This document shows, one piece after another, positions 39,170 to 51,748 of a stretch of 64,000 bases of DNA. A model generated the notes under the pieces. The model was not told the DNA's origin and searched no databases. It saw only the letters and a program-made list of their open reading frames with translations. This DNA comes from Numida meleagris (lineage: Eukaryota > Chordata > Aves > Galliformes > Numididae): positions 34,510,753 through 34,574,752 of the forward strand of contig NC_034414.1 of assembly GCF_002078875.1 (NCBI RefSeq), in the 5' to 3' direction. Position 1 is the stretch's first letter. Every line of letters starts with the position of its first letter. The translations under genes and the position numbers were made by a program.

Positions 39170-40267
39170 GGGATTGAAATGTTTACCAGGAGAAATTATA
39201 TGAGCCAGTGATTATCAGTGGAAATGTTTTTCACAGACATGTGGACTCAGATGAGCTATCATCAAAAGTAGCATGACACTATGAACCAGACTACAAGATG
39301 ACAAAACAGAGAGTAAATTGAGATCCATAGGACTAAACACATATGCACTTAGTTTGCATGTTTTTCTCATTCTCACATATTTGTCTGCTTACACCCCCCC
39401 ACAAATGAAAATTAAAAATATTTTTTAAGAAGATGAAAGACATTTTTTAAAGAGTAAAAAATAACACATTCATTTTTTTTTTCCTGGAAAAAGAAATAAA
39501 AAACAAGTATTTGAAAATAATGCAGTTGTTCTACCTGTCCATCTTCCCTTCTGATTCTAATATGATAAGGAAAAAAAGGGAATGGGGGTCTCCAGAAGTC
39601 ACTTGCAACTGCAAAGGGATGTTTTTCTTCTTCAGAGAAGTTTTGATTTTTCATAATTACTGAGAAAAAGAAAAATATTTAGGTAAAATAGTAAGACTTT
39701 ATGAGAAGCTTAATCTATAAAAATTAACTTCTCTAAGAAGCTCTTTCTTTGACTAGACCTGCACATAATGTCTAGATAAGCTACAGATTTGCTGAGAAGA
39801 GTACAGTGTGAAAGATGGTAACATATTCCTTGTTTAAGTCTACGCATGTCTTAGTAATATATGCTTTCACAAACTTTTAGAATTGGAAGATGTAAATACC
39901 TTGTTTATATGCTCCGTCATACCCTCTCTTTGCCTAAGGTCTATTCATGACTTCAGTTTTCTCATGCCTTTTAGTGACAACATCCTCCCCTCCATTACTT
40001 TCTGGCCTAAAAACAAAACACCCATTAGACACTTCTTTTCCTCTGGGCACAGAACGGAGTTGCTGCAAGTCTTGCCTGGTTACTGTGATGCATATTTGCA
40101 GTCCTTCATTTTTGAAGCTTACCCTATCTCTAGAGTAATGACAGTGATAGGAGGGGAAAAAATGCAAAATCATGAAACTGTTGTGAACTATTTTAAGAAA
40201 ATCCTGAATATTGTGACTCCATTGTGTTTTCAGCTGATTGTGGAAGGACGAGGCTTTCCCCTGCAAA

Positions 40268-40335
40268 AATTGACCTTGTGCCAGTGACATCAATGGAAAC
40301 ATTGCTATTGACGTTAATGGGAATTGGATCAGAAG
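40268..40335 (-). repeat. possible old dispersed repeat remnant (sauropsid type)
   Basis: Read on the minus strand, the order 'ctgatccaattcccatta', 'cgtcaatag' and 'tttccattgatgtca' resembles a repeat core I remember from reptile and bird genomes, roughly 'ctgatccaa...cccattgaagtcaatgg...ccattgacttcaatgg'. The similarity is partial and from memory, so the family is not named. It lies at the 5' end of a 139-codon minus-strand open frame (39934-40353), which argues against that frame being a gene. Confidence 0.35.
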
Positions 40336-43300
40336 CACAGTTGCACCCCTCATGTATTAGCACTAGATAATGTCATTTTTATTATCACAGTAACTCCTAG
40401 CGTAAAGTACGTGTTAAAGCTTCCATTTACCTCTTGCAGTGGATACAGCCACTACTGAAATATGATGATCAATAATTTTGTTCCTTTGAGAAAATCTAGT
40501 CAGTGTTTCTTTTTTATTTAATTGGATTAGTAGAAGGAAACCTAGCAGAAGTGATAAAAATCAATAGTTAAAAATGAAACATTTACATACATTTATTCAG
40601 CCACTTTTATGCACAAACTTTTTTCCCAGTCACTATCTTCAGATGGCATAAAGTTGAACTTAAGAGAATAGTTATGTGTTTTGATAAATGAGTCCAAGCA
40701 GCAAGCTAAGAAATGCCTTTTGGGGGAATATTAGACCTTTAATTGAACTAGGAATTTCTGAATTAAGCCAAAACCTGGTTCTGGTACTGAATTTCAGACC
40801 AATATCCGGACTACAGGAAAATGACAGTTCAACATAAACTGCCCGGTGCTTGTAGGCATTAAGCAGAACCTAGGCCAGTCTTTAGTACTGGAGCTCAAGA
40901 GGTCTTACCTAAATTTGAAGAATATTTGAGTCAGAGGAATTGTGTTCATTAGTCATTTTACATTTATTGCAAAATGTGTACTCACATAAAAAAGTTTTAA
41001 TTCTTTTTACGAATACTATGTGTACCAATGCACACTCTTGCCTGTGTATCAGTATGTTGCAGTTCTCACTTTTCTGTAAGAATGTACTGGAAGATAAAAG
41101 CAAGCTAATGTGTGTTACCAATTAATACAACTGTCTAAATGAAAATTATTTTCTGTCCTATTTTTAACCTTGTTGCATTTACACTGATATGTCTAATTTA
41201 ATAAGCAGTTAAACTGCTCATGCTAATTGGTCACTCATTTGAATTGAACCAGCAGAAATCTCTATATTAGGAGTTTTTCAGGGATGTGAAACCAGAGTTT
41301 GGTGCTTACCAGGGAAAATACCCAACATTTTTTTCTTAAATTAACCGACACAGCTTATTTAAGTAAGATTTGAACCTTTCAAAATATTTTTTTCATGTTT
41401 ATTTCTTCTCTCATTTAAAATCGCCTATCTCTACCCTAGAGTAACAGTGACAATGCATTGCAGAAACATTTTTTTTTAAAGACTGTTTGAACATTTTGTC
41501 TTCCAAACATTACTGTTTGAACACAGAGGTATGTTCTCCAATATGTGCCTGCTTTCTGCCACTTCATTTTACTCCCTTTTCCAATTGAAAGTGATGAATT
41601 TTCAGAGAAGGGGCAAAACAGTCATGTTTTCAGACCTACCCTGAGAAAATTTCAATAGAATCCAATTCTGTTTTTTTTTTTTCCTCTTATCAAAAATAAA
41701 AAAACTTTCACTGTCCATGAAAGATTCATTTGTATTTTTCAGCCTGTCTTCTGTGTTTCACATGTTCATTTTAGCTCTGATTTCACACCGGGAGTGAGGA
41801 ACTATGCTAGCAGTATTTCAGTTGAGATACCAAATATTGTAGGGAACATATGGAATAAATTCTAGTCTTAAAATGAATGAACAATTCAACAACACTGGTG
41901 GCTGGAAAAATAACTGAGTTTTGATATTTTTCATGTGCAATATACATTCCTTATTATTTTGCTGAAGTAAATTCTTAATTCATTGCTTATTCATCTATAT
42001 ACTTATATACTTGAAAAATACTTCCACATCTCAGATCAAGATGCTGTAATTGAATTTTACTGAAATCTTGCATTACTTAGACTACATTACTTTTGCCAAA
42101 TGCACTGTTAAACATCTGTAAGTATACTATGAAGTACTATCATAACAAAATAATACTTGTCAAGCAAATGAATAAAACGCATTTTAAAGCACATTATTTT
42201 TAATTTTATTTGTTCACTTACTTGCTACGTCAAATTGTAAAGCACAGAAATTTGTGATGGAACTTCCAACCAGCATGAATTACTACAGTTTTATGGTACA
42301 CGTTTTAGGATAATTATTTTTGTTTTGTTTGAAACGTATTACTAAAGCCTTCAGTGGCTAAGCTAGTATCAGGAGAAATACATCAATGTTGATGTTTGAC
42401 ATAGACTACAATTAAGGTGATTTTTAATCATGGACTATAAGGTTCCATATTTTGGAATATCTGATAATCCATCTTGTTCAATCTAGTACTATTGATCTCT
42501 AATGTCTTTCAGAAAGTGCAATAATGAACTTATTAATGAAGGAAAAGTTTGGAATACTAACAGTATCAGCTGGAAGTAACCATCTGAGTTGCAAGATTAT
42601 TCCTTCATGATCTTAATTTTATTGTCATTGACTCTTGTGATTATAAAATAAAAGCTAGAAACAATTCAACAGAAAGGCCAGGTCAACTCCCCTCTGATTT
42701 TCACAATCAACTTTAGATGATTTTATGTATGATTCCCGTAAGCATGTGTGAGAATGAAATAAATTCTGCAGAGAAGTGGGATAAAATATGCCCACAAAAA
42801 TATAATGAACATCTAAATATTAGTTCAAAAAAAATAAGCATATTAACAAACTATTCTGGTAATTTTTTTAACATAGAAGCTAACAATATATACAACCTTA
42901 TTATGTTATTGCATACAAAATTGTTTAAAAAAACAAGAACCAATTCTGAGGTTTTTAAGGTTTATATTATTACTAGTATTTACTTAACATCTGAACACTG
43001 GGTAGATGAAATATATCAAATTCAGTAAAAGCATAGTTTGCAATTTTAAGTTATGTATTGAAATTCATTGAATTAGATTACGACCAGAGCAAAATGATTC
43101 ATCTGGAACTTCACAGTCCGAGTATGAAAATGTACAAGGATCCTGAATGGAATACAAACTAACAAAAGGAAAATAATGCCTTGGCTGAAATTTCTGCATC
43201 AGAACTCTTTATCAGCTTTTGACCTGTGGTCCTTTCACTCCCTAAATAAAATTTGTTTTGAAACGCTGAATTTTTATGTTAGGAACTCAGTGCAGGCCAT

Positions 43301-46039
43301 TTGCCATGCGTACGTGAAAGTTCCATTGTATAGGGCAGAACATAAAATAGGTGGATTTGTATCTATGAAATGGCACATTGCTCTGTGCAATGTAAACAAC
43401 AGATGATTGTGAGAAGCTAATTGTGATCTATAGTGGTGTTGTTCTTACTAGCCAGAGACTAGCATATTCATTAACCTTGACAAAGCACTGCTAAATGACA
43501 TCTTGAATTTGTCTGCCAATATGAGCTACAATTATCAAATCAATTGGCTTCGCAGAAAATCAGTTCCTATTCTTCTACATGGCTCTTTTCTGTTGGCACT
43601 ACCTGTGCCATTTTGGCCCTGCCAAAATCCATTCTCTGATGAGGGAGCTCCCCAAATTTTATTAGTAAGCCAATATTTTCAGAAATACGGCTTGAAAAGA
43701 AGCATCTCAAAATAAAGGAAATACTACAACAAAATAAAACTATACTCAATACTCAGAATGGCAATTCCTAGTATTAGTTATTCTGTATAGTTAATTTTTT
43801 TTTCATATGAAGAGTGAAAACTTGATTCCTGACTGGGTAAGTAATGAGATTGAACTGACGTGATTTTCCCCTCCCATCCAGAACAAATACAGCTTTTTGT
43901 TAGAATGAGAATTGCATATATTGTGAGAGGATGTATTTAACTGAACATGCTACTAAGGGCATGTAATAGCATTATTACAAATGATATTCTGCACATATCC
44001 TACATGTAAACTAGTTACTAGACAATGAAGCTGAATAATATTCACCGTCTCATAGCCAGGGATAGTGCTATTAGTGTAATGAGGTTGCAACTTCTGAAAT
44101 TGTTATTGAAGTTAGGTGTTGCTGTAAACAGTAATCTCTTTTTAATATACATTAAGAATAAACTAGTACAAATGTTTAAGAGCTTTTCAGTTCACTGTGG
44201 AATACCTCAAATTATTTGTCATAAAATATTGAAAAGGCAATCATGAAACATGTTCTTGCTTTAAGTGGTAATGAAATTATTTTGTTCTTTAAGTTCTATT
44301 CTCAGGTTAATGATTTTATTGCAATTTTAAGGAGCATATATTCTTCTTCCTAGTTCATCTTTGGAAAACTTTTTAAAAAGGCTTTTAACACTCTTGTATA
44401 ATTTTTTTTAAACTTGCCTTGACCGCTATCAGCAGTCTGCCTGCCCTATATGGCAAAGTCAACATCTTCAGATTCAGCACTTAATGTCATTGATTGATAG
44501 AAGACACTTCTTTCCCAACTACTGAGTCAGACACATCAGGGAGAGACAGACAGGCTGCAGGAGAAAATTTAATCAAGCAAGAGTAATTTGGAACCAGAAT
44601 TCAATACTAAAATCTGCTACAAATTATATAAAAATTCTAAGTATTTCTTAGTTGATAGTGGGTATTTAATGCAGAAATACAGTATTGTAAAGCACAACTT
44701 TTTAAATGAAGAGAACAGTGTAAAAATACAAAGCATTGGATCATAGGTGCTAGATTTATTGTATTTAGAAGTACCATTGATTTATTTATATTGTAACCAA
44801 GTGTCCCCACAGTGAATTTGGTGCACAGTACATTTTCTTCCCCCAAATGATTCAAGTAAACTGCAGTGGCTTTTAATAAATGTGTTAGTGAGCTCCATCT
44901 AGGTTTTAACAGAAGCCCGTTTCTTCAAATCATTAGTACAACTGCACACAAACACTAAGGTAGAGCCTGTGCTAAAACATCTTTCTCATTCTAAAGGAAC
45001 CGTTTCATTGAAATGTTAGTTAGCAACTAGCTTCCTATAGAAGAGGAGAGAGAACTGCTGTAGTTCTTTTATTCTACCTGAACGTTTGGTTCAGTACTTT
45101 CAAAGCAAGTTAAAAAAGGTTGATGAAGCCTCCCTTAGTTCTAATATCCAGTTGTTCTCATTCTGCTGCTAGCAGCATAGTGTTCTGTTCTTTAAATATC
45201 TTTCCTTCACTGATCACTGGGACATACTTTTTCTGGAAGTAACCCAAAATTAATTTAAGTTATAAGAACTAAGGAAATGTGAGAGAGAGAGCCTCAAAGC
45301 TGTTAAGAAAAACATAATTTTCTCTCATACTTACACTTGGGAAAGGATACTGCCCAGTCCTGTCTAATATGAAATAAGTTGTTTCTCAGTTCAGAATGTA
45401 TATTTTTAAAGTACAGGAACAGTACACCACTTTCTTCACAGTCATTGATCAACTTTTCTGTTCCTCTTAACAGAAAGGGATATTGCTGAGAGAGTAAGAA
45501 TTAAAAACAATGTACCTTTTTATGCAAAACCAGGAAAAAAGTAGGTCTTTGTGATTTTGGAGGCAAGCAGTAATAATAAGTTTTCAAGAGCTAGTTCTGT
45601 TGTTCCCTTTTCTCCCTATCCAAAGGGAAAATAGAATTCACTACTGTCCTAGTTTCATTAATATTCCTGCTGTAACGTCTTGAGATGACAAGGTTAACAC
45701 TATTACTTTTGGGGAAAGAAGTTCATGGCTAGTAGTCCAGATATGCTTAAGTGTCTGTAGGTACCAGTTTGGCTGTTTGTGGTTTGATAGCTTGATTTAG
45801 GATAGTGTTTTCACTTTTCAAAAAGATCCCAGCAGATATGTTCATGTGGTCTGTCATAGGATGTCCACTTTTCTGTTTCTATCATAGCAATATGATTTCT
45901 AATTATATTGAATATGCCCATTACAAGTTATTTCCAAAGGTCTAGGAAATAAATCATACATCTTCAGTGTTGTGTCTTCACACAGATTGCACAAACATTG
46001 CCAAATATATTCATTGCTTTTCTGGGGAGGAATAGTCTT

Positions 46040-46059
46040 CCCCCCCTCCACCCCCCCCC
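46040..46059. repeat. C-rich run
   Basis: Seven C, then 'tcca', then nine C. Simple sequence, prone to sequencing length errors. Confidence 0.8.
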
Positions 46060-46513
46060 ATTAAAAATCCATATCATAACTGCTACTAAAACGGAAGTGG
46101 ATGCTTGATGAAAACAAGCAAAGAAGAATTAAGTATCATTTTAAGCAGTAAAAAGTTTAGGCTAAGTTTTTGGTCTTCCCAAATACATAAAATCTACAGG
46201 ATTCTGAATGAATGCAGAGTTGCATCATCACTGAGTAGTTTCCAGGAGCAGGATTTAAGGTTACGCAGAAGGTTAGATTCTACAGTCTACTCTCTCACTT
46301 GTTGATAACTTCCTGAATTTATGTGGTATGCTTAGTATCCATATATATCAATGTGAATTTTCTTAGGACCTGTTCTGATCGGAATTTACACAATCTGTAC
46401 TGATAGATATTTAGATGCACTCAAGTACATTCATAGAATCATAGGATTAGCTAGGTTGGAAAAGACCTACAAGATTGTCGAGTCCAACCATCCACCTACC
46501 ACCAATAACCCCA

Positions 46514-47713
46514 CTAAACCATGTCTCTCAACGTTATATCTAAATGTTTCTTGAACACCTCCAGGGACCGTGACTCAACCACCTCCCTGGGCAGCCCATT
46601 CCAGCACCTGACCACTCTTTCAGAAAAGTAGTGTTTCCTAATGTCCAGCCTAAATCTCCCCTGGCACAACTTGAGGCCATTCCCCCTCGTCCTGTCACNN
46701 NNNNNNNNNNNNNNNNNNNNNNNNNNNNNNNNNNNNNNNNNNNNNNNNNNNNNNNNNNNNNNNNNNNNNNNNNNNNNNNNNNNNNNNNNNNNNNNNNNNN
46801 NNNNNNNNNNNNNNNNNNNNNNNNNNNNNNNNNNNNNNNNNNNNNNNNNNNNNNNNNNNNNNNNNNNNNNNNNNNNNNNNNNNNNNNNNNNNNNNNNNNN
46901 NNNNNNNNNNNNNNNNNNNNNNNNNNNNNNNNNNNNNNNNNNNNNNNNNNNNNNNNNNNNNNNNNNNNNNNNNNNNNNNNNNNNNNNNNNNNNNNNNNNN
47001 NNNNNNNNNNNNNNNNNNNNNNNNNNNNNNNNNNNNNNNNNNNNNNNNNNNNNNNNNNNNNNNNNNNNNNNNNNNNNNNNNNNNNNNNNNNNNNNNNNNN
47101 NNNNNNNNNNNNNNNNNNNNNNNNNNNNNNNNNNNNNNNNNNNNNNNNNNNNNNNNNNNNNNNNNNNNNNNNNNNNNNNNNNNNNNNNNNNNNNNNNNNN
47201 NNNNNNNNNNNNNNNNNNNNNNNNNNNNNNNNNNNNNNNNNNNNNNNNNNNNNGCAGGGCCTCTCTACCCCCAGGCAGATCGACACTTCCTGCCAGCTTG
47301 GTGTCGTCTGCAAACTTACTGAGGGTGCTCTCAATGCCCTCATCCAGGTCATCAGTAAAGATATTGAAGAGGACAGGCCCCAGCACCGACCCCTGGGGAA
47401 CACCACTCGTGACTGGTTGCCAGCTGGCTTTAACTCCATTCACTACCACCCTCTGGATCCGGCCCTCTAGCCAGCTCCTTACCTAGCAAAGAGCGTCCGA
47501 GCCACAGGCTGCCAGTTTCTCCAGGAGAATACTGTGGGAGACAGTGTCAAAGGCTTTGCTGAAGTCTAGGTAGACCACATCAACAGCCTTTCCCTCATCC
47601 ACCAGACGGGTCACTCGATCATAGAAGGAGATCAGGTTGGTCAAGCAGGACCTACCCTTCACAAACTCATGCTGGCTGTGCCTGAGCCCCTGGTTGTCCT
47701 GCAAATGCCGCAT
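46514..47713 (-). pseudogene. CR1 ORF2 (reverse transcriptase) remnant
   Basis: One minus-strand frame covers the reverse transcriptase from just before motif A to the ORF2 stop at 46514-46516. Visible motifs in order are 'HEFVKGRSCLTNL', motif A 'YLDFSKAFDTV' (about 47542-47575, catalytic Asp kept), '[17 protein letters not shown]' (about 47374-47406) and the catalytic 'FADD' (47303-47314). After the gap come '[10 protein letters not shown]', '[16 protein letters not shown]' and '[11 protein letters not shown]'. The frame is cut by a single TAG at 47483-47485, after 'CGSDALC', so the product would stop before the FADD motif. The gap is 555 N (185 codons), close to the roughly 185-190 residues I would expect there in CR1, and the frame matches on both sides. 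In a live element this enzyme would copy the RNA at a nicked target. Here it is a pseudogene. Confidence 0.93.
46699..47253. other. assembly gap (555 N)
   Basis: All bases are N. The gap falls wholly inside a CR1 copy, as expected where interspersed repeats block assembly. Open frames reported across it are not real evidence of coding. Confidence 0.99.
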
Positions 47714-47735
47714 GATCTCCCTTAGGAAATCATCA

Positions 47736-48849
47736 ACAAGTATAATCTTGTCACTTAGCCAAGTGTGGTACAGAGGTCTGTTTGGCCTCTAAGTGGATTT
47801 GAGATGCAAGTTGTTAAGAAAAATAATTCAATATAAATATATTTCTATTCAAATATAAATAAATCTCAAGGTAATACAGAATCTTTTCTTACAAACACAT
47901 TTGCATTAAAATGCATAATAAAAACACAATAGGCACAAATGCAATGAAATTCTCAAAAATAAAATCCATAACAATCTGAGCAATAATATGAGTGAACAAC
48001 AATTACGGCATTCAACAAGCAGAGAGAGAGTCTGAGTTCCTAAGTTTTATATTAGGTAATGATAATTGGAGCTTAGAATGTTTTCTTATTGCTGCTTCTC
48101 ATTTTACTGTTGAATTGTACATGACATTAAAATGTATCTAATGAGATAGCACTCCAAATGCATAGTTTTTGAAGTACAATCATGTGGAATCTTGCTTCAG
48201 CTCTTTGATGGTGTATCTTACCAGTAAGTGGACAAATATGTCCATCTGAACAATCTAGATCATCATTGTTCAAACTTCAAACGGAAATCGCATAGAATCA
48301 GCTCTGTGCACTCATTATCAAGGGTAATGTACTATTTTTAATGCATAGGAGCATTATTTTCCAAATGTATGGAATCAGTAAATGTTCTGATCATGCCACT
48401 GAGGAAGACTTGGTTTACTCTAACCCTGGACAACAGCCTTAGCAGTACTTGTTGCTTATCTTGCATCACAGCATCCTTTCCCTCCACTTCACTGAGACAC
48501 ATACTCCAGCTAGTTTCAAAATTCTTAACATTTTTCTAACAGCAGATTTGTAGAGCACTAAGGTCTCCACTGCCTTTCTAGAATATTTGTACTGCTTCCC
48601 CCCCCCCTCCCCAAAATGTAATTTTGAGAAAGGTTTGACAGTCAAATGTTATTGTTTCTTTTTCTGCTTCTTGTACATTCTAGACTTCGTGTTTATATCA
48701 GTACTTTATTTCTTAAAACAGGCTAATCAATAACCGAAATATTAAGGAAATCCAGATTCCTGTTTTCAGAGAGTTTTTCAAAGCCTGTTCTTCAGGGTTA
48801 TTCTCAATTCATTCTCTGCCCAGCCTATATCTAAGCTTGGGTTTACCCT
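47736..48849. other. non-coding spacer between two CR1 pieces
   Basis: AT-rich DNA with no recognisable gene. A C-rich run lies at 48598-48612. The two CR1 pieces on either side have the same orientation but are not collinear parts of one element, since the piece at 48.9 kb encodes a region that should lie downstream of the one it precedes. Confidence 0.7.
48598..48612. repeat. C-rich run
   Basis: Ten C, a T, then four C. Simple sequence. Confidence 0.8.
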
Positions 48850-48970
48850 AAAACCAGTGCAGTACCTTGCACTTGGCCTTGTCAAACTTCATGAGGCTTG
48901 CATGGGCCCACATCTCAAGCCTCTAAAGGTCCCTCCAGATGGCATCACTTCCCTCCAGTGTGTCAGACAT
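48850..48970 (-). mobile_element. CR1 LINE internal fragment, both ends missing
   Basis: The minus strand translates to 'DTLEGSDAIWRDL', a TAG, then 'RLEMWAHASLMKFDKAKC' and 'KVLH'. This is the CR1 ORF2 segment just downstream of the FADD motif. Neither the reverse transcriptase core before it nor the 3' tail after it is present, so it is an eroded scrap. It is separate from the copy at 46.4-47.7 kb. Confidence 0.85.
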
Positions 48971-51688
48971 GTGTGCTTGACAATAAATTGTTCCTTGTGA
49001 ATTATTTCTGTCAGATGTACTTAATATAGAAAAAATACAGATCAATTTTCTTATAGGAATGCAGGGTGATAACAGAGGACTGTGTTCTCCACACTCATTA
49101 TTTTGGGCTTATTTTTCTTACGCAAAAACACTTTCTATTTTGGAAAATGCTGTGGACACCAATGACATTAATGTATTCACAGCTTCATACTAGGAGAAAA
49201 GAATTGTACATATGTACATTTCAAATAACTGAGATAAATTCAAGTGAGCAGCTTGCTTAGAAATATGGGGATGTGCATTAAGTATAGAAATAGATTTTTG
49301 GCATTTATCTAGTATTATGTATAAAGTATATTTGATTTCACATTGCTTTATATACATTTATTTAAGCTATGATATTCATGCCAGTAATGGTAAACAAACC
49401 ACTTCAAGGTACCATGTACAGCTGTCTGAGTCAGTGATAATTTTCCCCTGCCACTGATGGTATTAACACCAAGCAAATTAAAATTGCTCTTTTACTGTAC
49501 ACTGAGTTAAATAATATAAATAAAAACCAGTTAAGACTGGTCATGGAATCAAATAATGTTTTGCCCAATCTACCTTCCACTCTAAGTAAAACTCTGGTTT
49601 TACTTAATATATACTTCATCTCCTGTCAAGATATTCATAACCTTTCTTTAGTCTATTTGGATATAACTTCAAGGATTGTTCTAGAAAGGGAATTTTAGAG
49701 TATTTGTAACTCTAATATTTACATTCCTAAATTAGGAAAAGTAATTAAATGGTTGTTCTGGAAAACTTACCATTTTACTGTAGCGCACTGCACACATTAA
49801 ATTGCACTAAGGGAGAACAACCAACCAAAATACAAATGCTGATGGTTTCTACATGAAAATCTAAAAAGATGGAAATTTCCCAAGTATTATAGTAATGAGA
49901 TGACATAACATCCTATCTATCTCAGGGCACAGTAACTAGTAATTTTGTTCTTTAGCACATCTGAAGCAAACTATTTGATTTATTCCTCTTCTAGATGGAA
50001 GTTCTTGAACCACAGATAGAATCATCTCGTCTAGCAAACTCACGTGAAAGGGATGTAAGTAACACTCATGTTAGTCTCTTACCTGCGCTTCTGCACCCAC
50101 CTGTAGAAGATGCCCTAGACACATGCAGTTCAACATAAAAGATTCTTTAACAAATAGCAAAATCATAACACTTCATGTGCTTATGTTGTGTCAAAATGGA
50201 AATATTTTTTCCAATGCAAAGAAATTAACATGTGTTTATGACTGGAAATACTGTGCTAGAGAATCAATTTAAATATTTCCTGAAGTACAGTGGGCAAGTC
50301 ATAAATTGACTAGGTATCATTTTCTTCTTTGGTTTATGCTGTTTTTTAATATTTGAATAACCAAATAACTATACAGTTTGTCTAAAATTCATTTAATAAG
50401 ACTTAATGAAGCATATAAATATCAATAAAGTATTGATCTGCCAAACTGAGAACAGCAGTTTGACTTGTCACAAATGTGACATAGTTTAGGTAAAAATAGT
50501 CATTTTAAAAATTAAGAATGCTTTTATTCTGTGTGTTTCCAGAAAATTTCTCTAGTACTGCAGATTTGATTTAAAACATTTTTCTGAAATTGTCAGTGTA
50601 GTTCAGGGAATTTTTGTACATATTTTCTTGTCATATAGAGGATGTTCATGTTCAGTAGTAGCTAGCATCAGAAGCATATAAATAAAGACCTAAATATAAG
50701 TCTCCTAGATTGTACTCCTAGAGTATAATGCCACTGTTGAGGCCTATGCTTTTCCAAGCAGAGGTATTCTCAAGTAGAGTTTTAAAATAACACCTCCATC
50801 TGGAAAATAATAAAGAATTTATTATTAGCCCTTACAAAATCTGCTTATGATATTAGGGAATTATCAGAAAAAAGTATTTTTTAAAAGGCCATCTTTCACA
50901 TGAAAATAGACCTTTCCAGGATTAAAATAATTAATAAAAGACACTTACCTACTTCTAATTCAAATACATGTGACAGTCTCAGTAAAAAGCAGCTCTTACC
51001 TTATGTATTATACAATACAATCCAACCTGTTGCTACTTGAAACTTGTTTTTCCCTAAATAAACTATATTTTGATGTCAGAAAACAGTAGATGATACTGAC
51101 AAGGAGATAAGAGGAGACGCCCTCCTACTCATTCACCACTTTGTTCACCATTGTTCAGTAAATCCTGCATGAATCCATGCTGAAGCAAGAAGCAATCAGA
51201 ACATTAAGGTATAACATGACTGAAAGTTTGTAAAAACACGTTAGTGTTACCAGAATATAGTCAGAATCAATAAAACAAGATTATCTCCATAATTTTCTCT
51301 ATTTCTTAAAAGCAGTTTAATCCAGCAGTTGTAAAATGCTTGCATTACTAAGGCCTCAGAAATATTCTAGCAGAAATTAAAAAAAATTAAGCTCTTTGGC
51401 CAGAGAAAGCCTGTGAGAACTTGAGCTAAATGGCAGTTTTATTATTAAATGTTTAGAACTTGGTCAGCAGATCCATTACGTAAAACAAGACCAAATCACC
51501 CACTCAAAAACATTAGAGTGTAACTTGTGCATGCATAATAAACATTTTTTATGGTATTTTGTCATAAAGTAATTGCAGACTTTACAGATGGATAATTAAG
51601 CTTAGTTTCAGTAGAACATGCAACCGTCAATATTCCTTTCAAGTTGCAAAATGAAGTTTAGTAGCAATACACCTATTAATTAGTTTTG
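48971..51688. other. non-coding DNA, no gene recognised
   Basis: AT-rich DNA with short random open frames on both strands. Nothing in it resembles a gene or transposon to me. Confidence 0.65.
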
Positions 51689-51748
51689 CAGTTGGACTTG
51701 ATGATCTTGAAGTCTTTTCCAACCTGAGCAGTTCTATGAATCTATGAG
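51689..51748 (+). mobile_element. CR1 LINE 3' tail only
   Basis: The sequence 'gttggacttgatgatcttga', then 'agtcttttccaacctgagca' and 'gttctatgaatctatga', is the extreme 3' end of a CR1 element: the conserved GATGATCTT block followed by the octamer tail. Only about 60 bp are present, a strongly 5'-truncated insertion. Confidence 0.85.

Larger units (their letters stand above)
32957..46430. other. long non-coding stretch, no gene recognised
   Basis: About 13 kb without a recognisable gene or CR1 copy. Contents I can point to are A/T runs (34066-34080, 37338-37367, 39155-39169), a 17-bp duplication (35460-35491), an AT-rich tract (35740-35830), a pair of overlapping open frames on opposite strands (39883-40353), a patch resembling an old dispersed repeat (40268-40335) and a C-rich run (46040-46059). 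Confidence 0.65.
46431..47735 (-). mobile_element. CR1 LINE, longest copy in the window, interrupted by an assembly gap
   Basis: This is a minus-strand CR1 running from inside the reverse transcriptase domain to a complete 3' end. The 3' tail appears on the plus strand as 'tcatagaatcatagga' at 46431. Its 3' UTR differs from that of the 32.7 kb copy ('ttggaaaagacctacaag' versus 'ttgaaaaggacctcaaag'), so it belongs to another CR1 subfamily. The 5' edge, around 47735, is a truncation in front of the peptide 'REIMRHLQDNQG'. Bases 46699-47253 are N. Full CR1 elements are several kb long and carry ORF1 and an endonuclease domain, both missing here. The coding remnant is described in its own entry. 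Confidence 0.97.

Noticed and set aside
46540..47439. Second minus-strand frame of 299 codons
   Set aside because: It is another frame of the same CR1 copy, held open only by the N gap, and has none of the reverse transcriptase motifs.
46631..47486. Long open frames of about 280 codons on the plus strand
   Set aside because: They consist mainly of the N gap and are antisense to the CR1 reverse transcriptase frame on the minus strand.
48285..48300. 'catagaatca' word resembling the CR1 tail
   Set aside because: No second octamer and no adjacent CR1 body such as the GATGATCTT block, so it is a chance match.
46431..48970. CR1 pieces at 46.4-47.7 and 48.9 kb as one interrupted element
   Set aside because: Both are on the minus strand, but their coding order is wrong for a single element: the 48.9 kb piece encodes a region downstream of the FADD motif yet lies upstream of the other piece.
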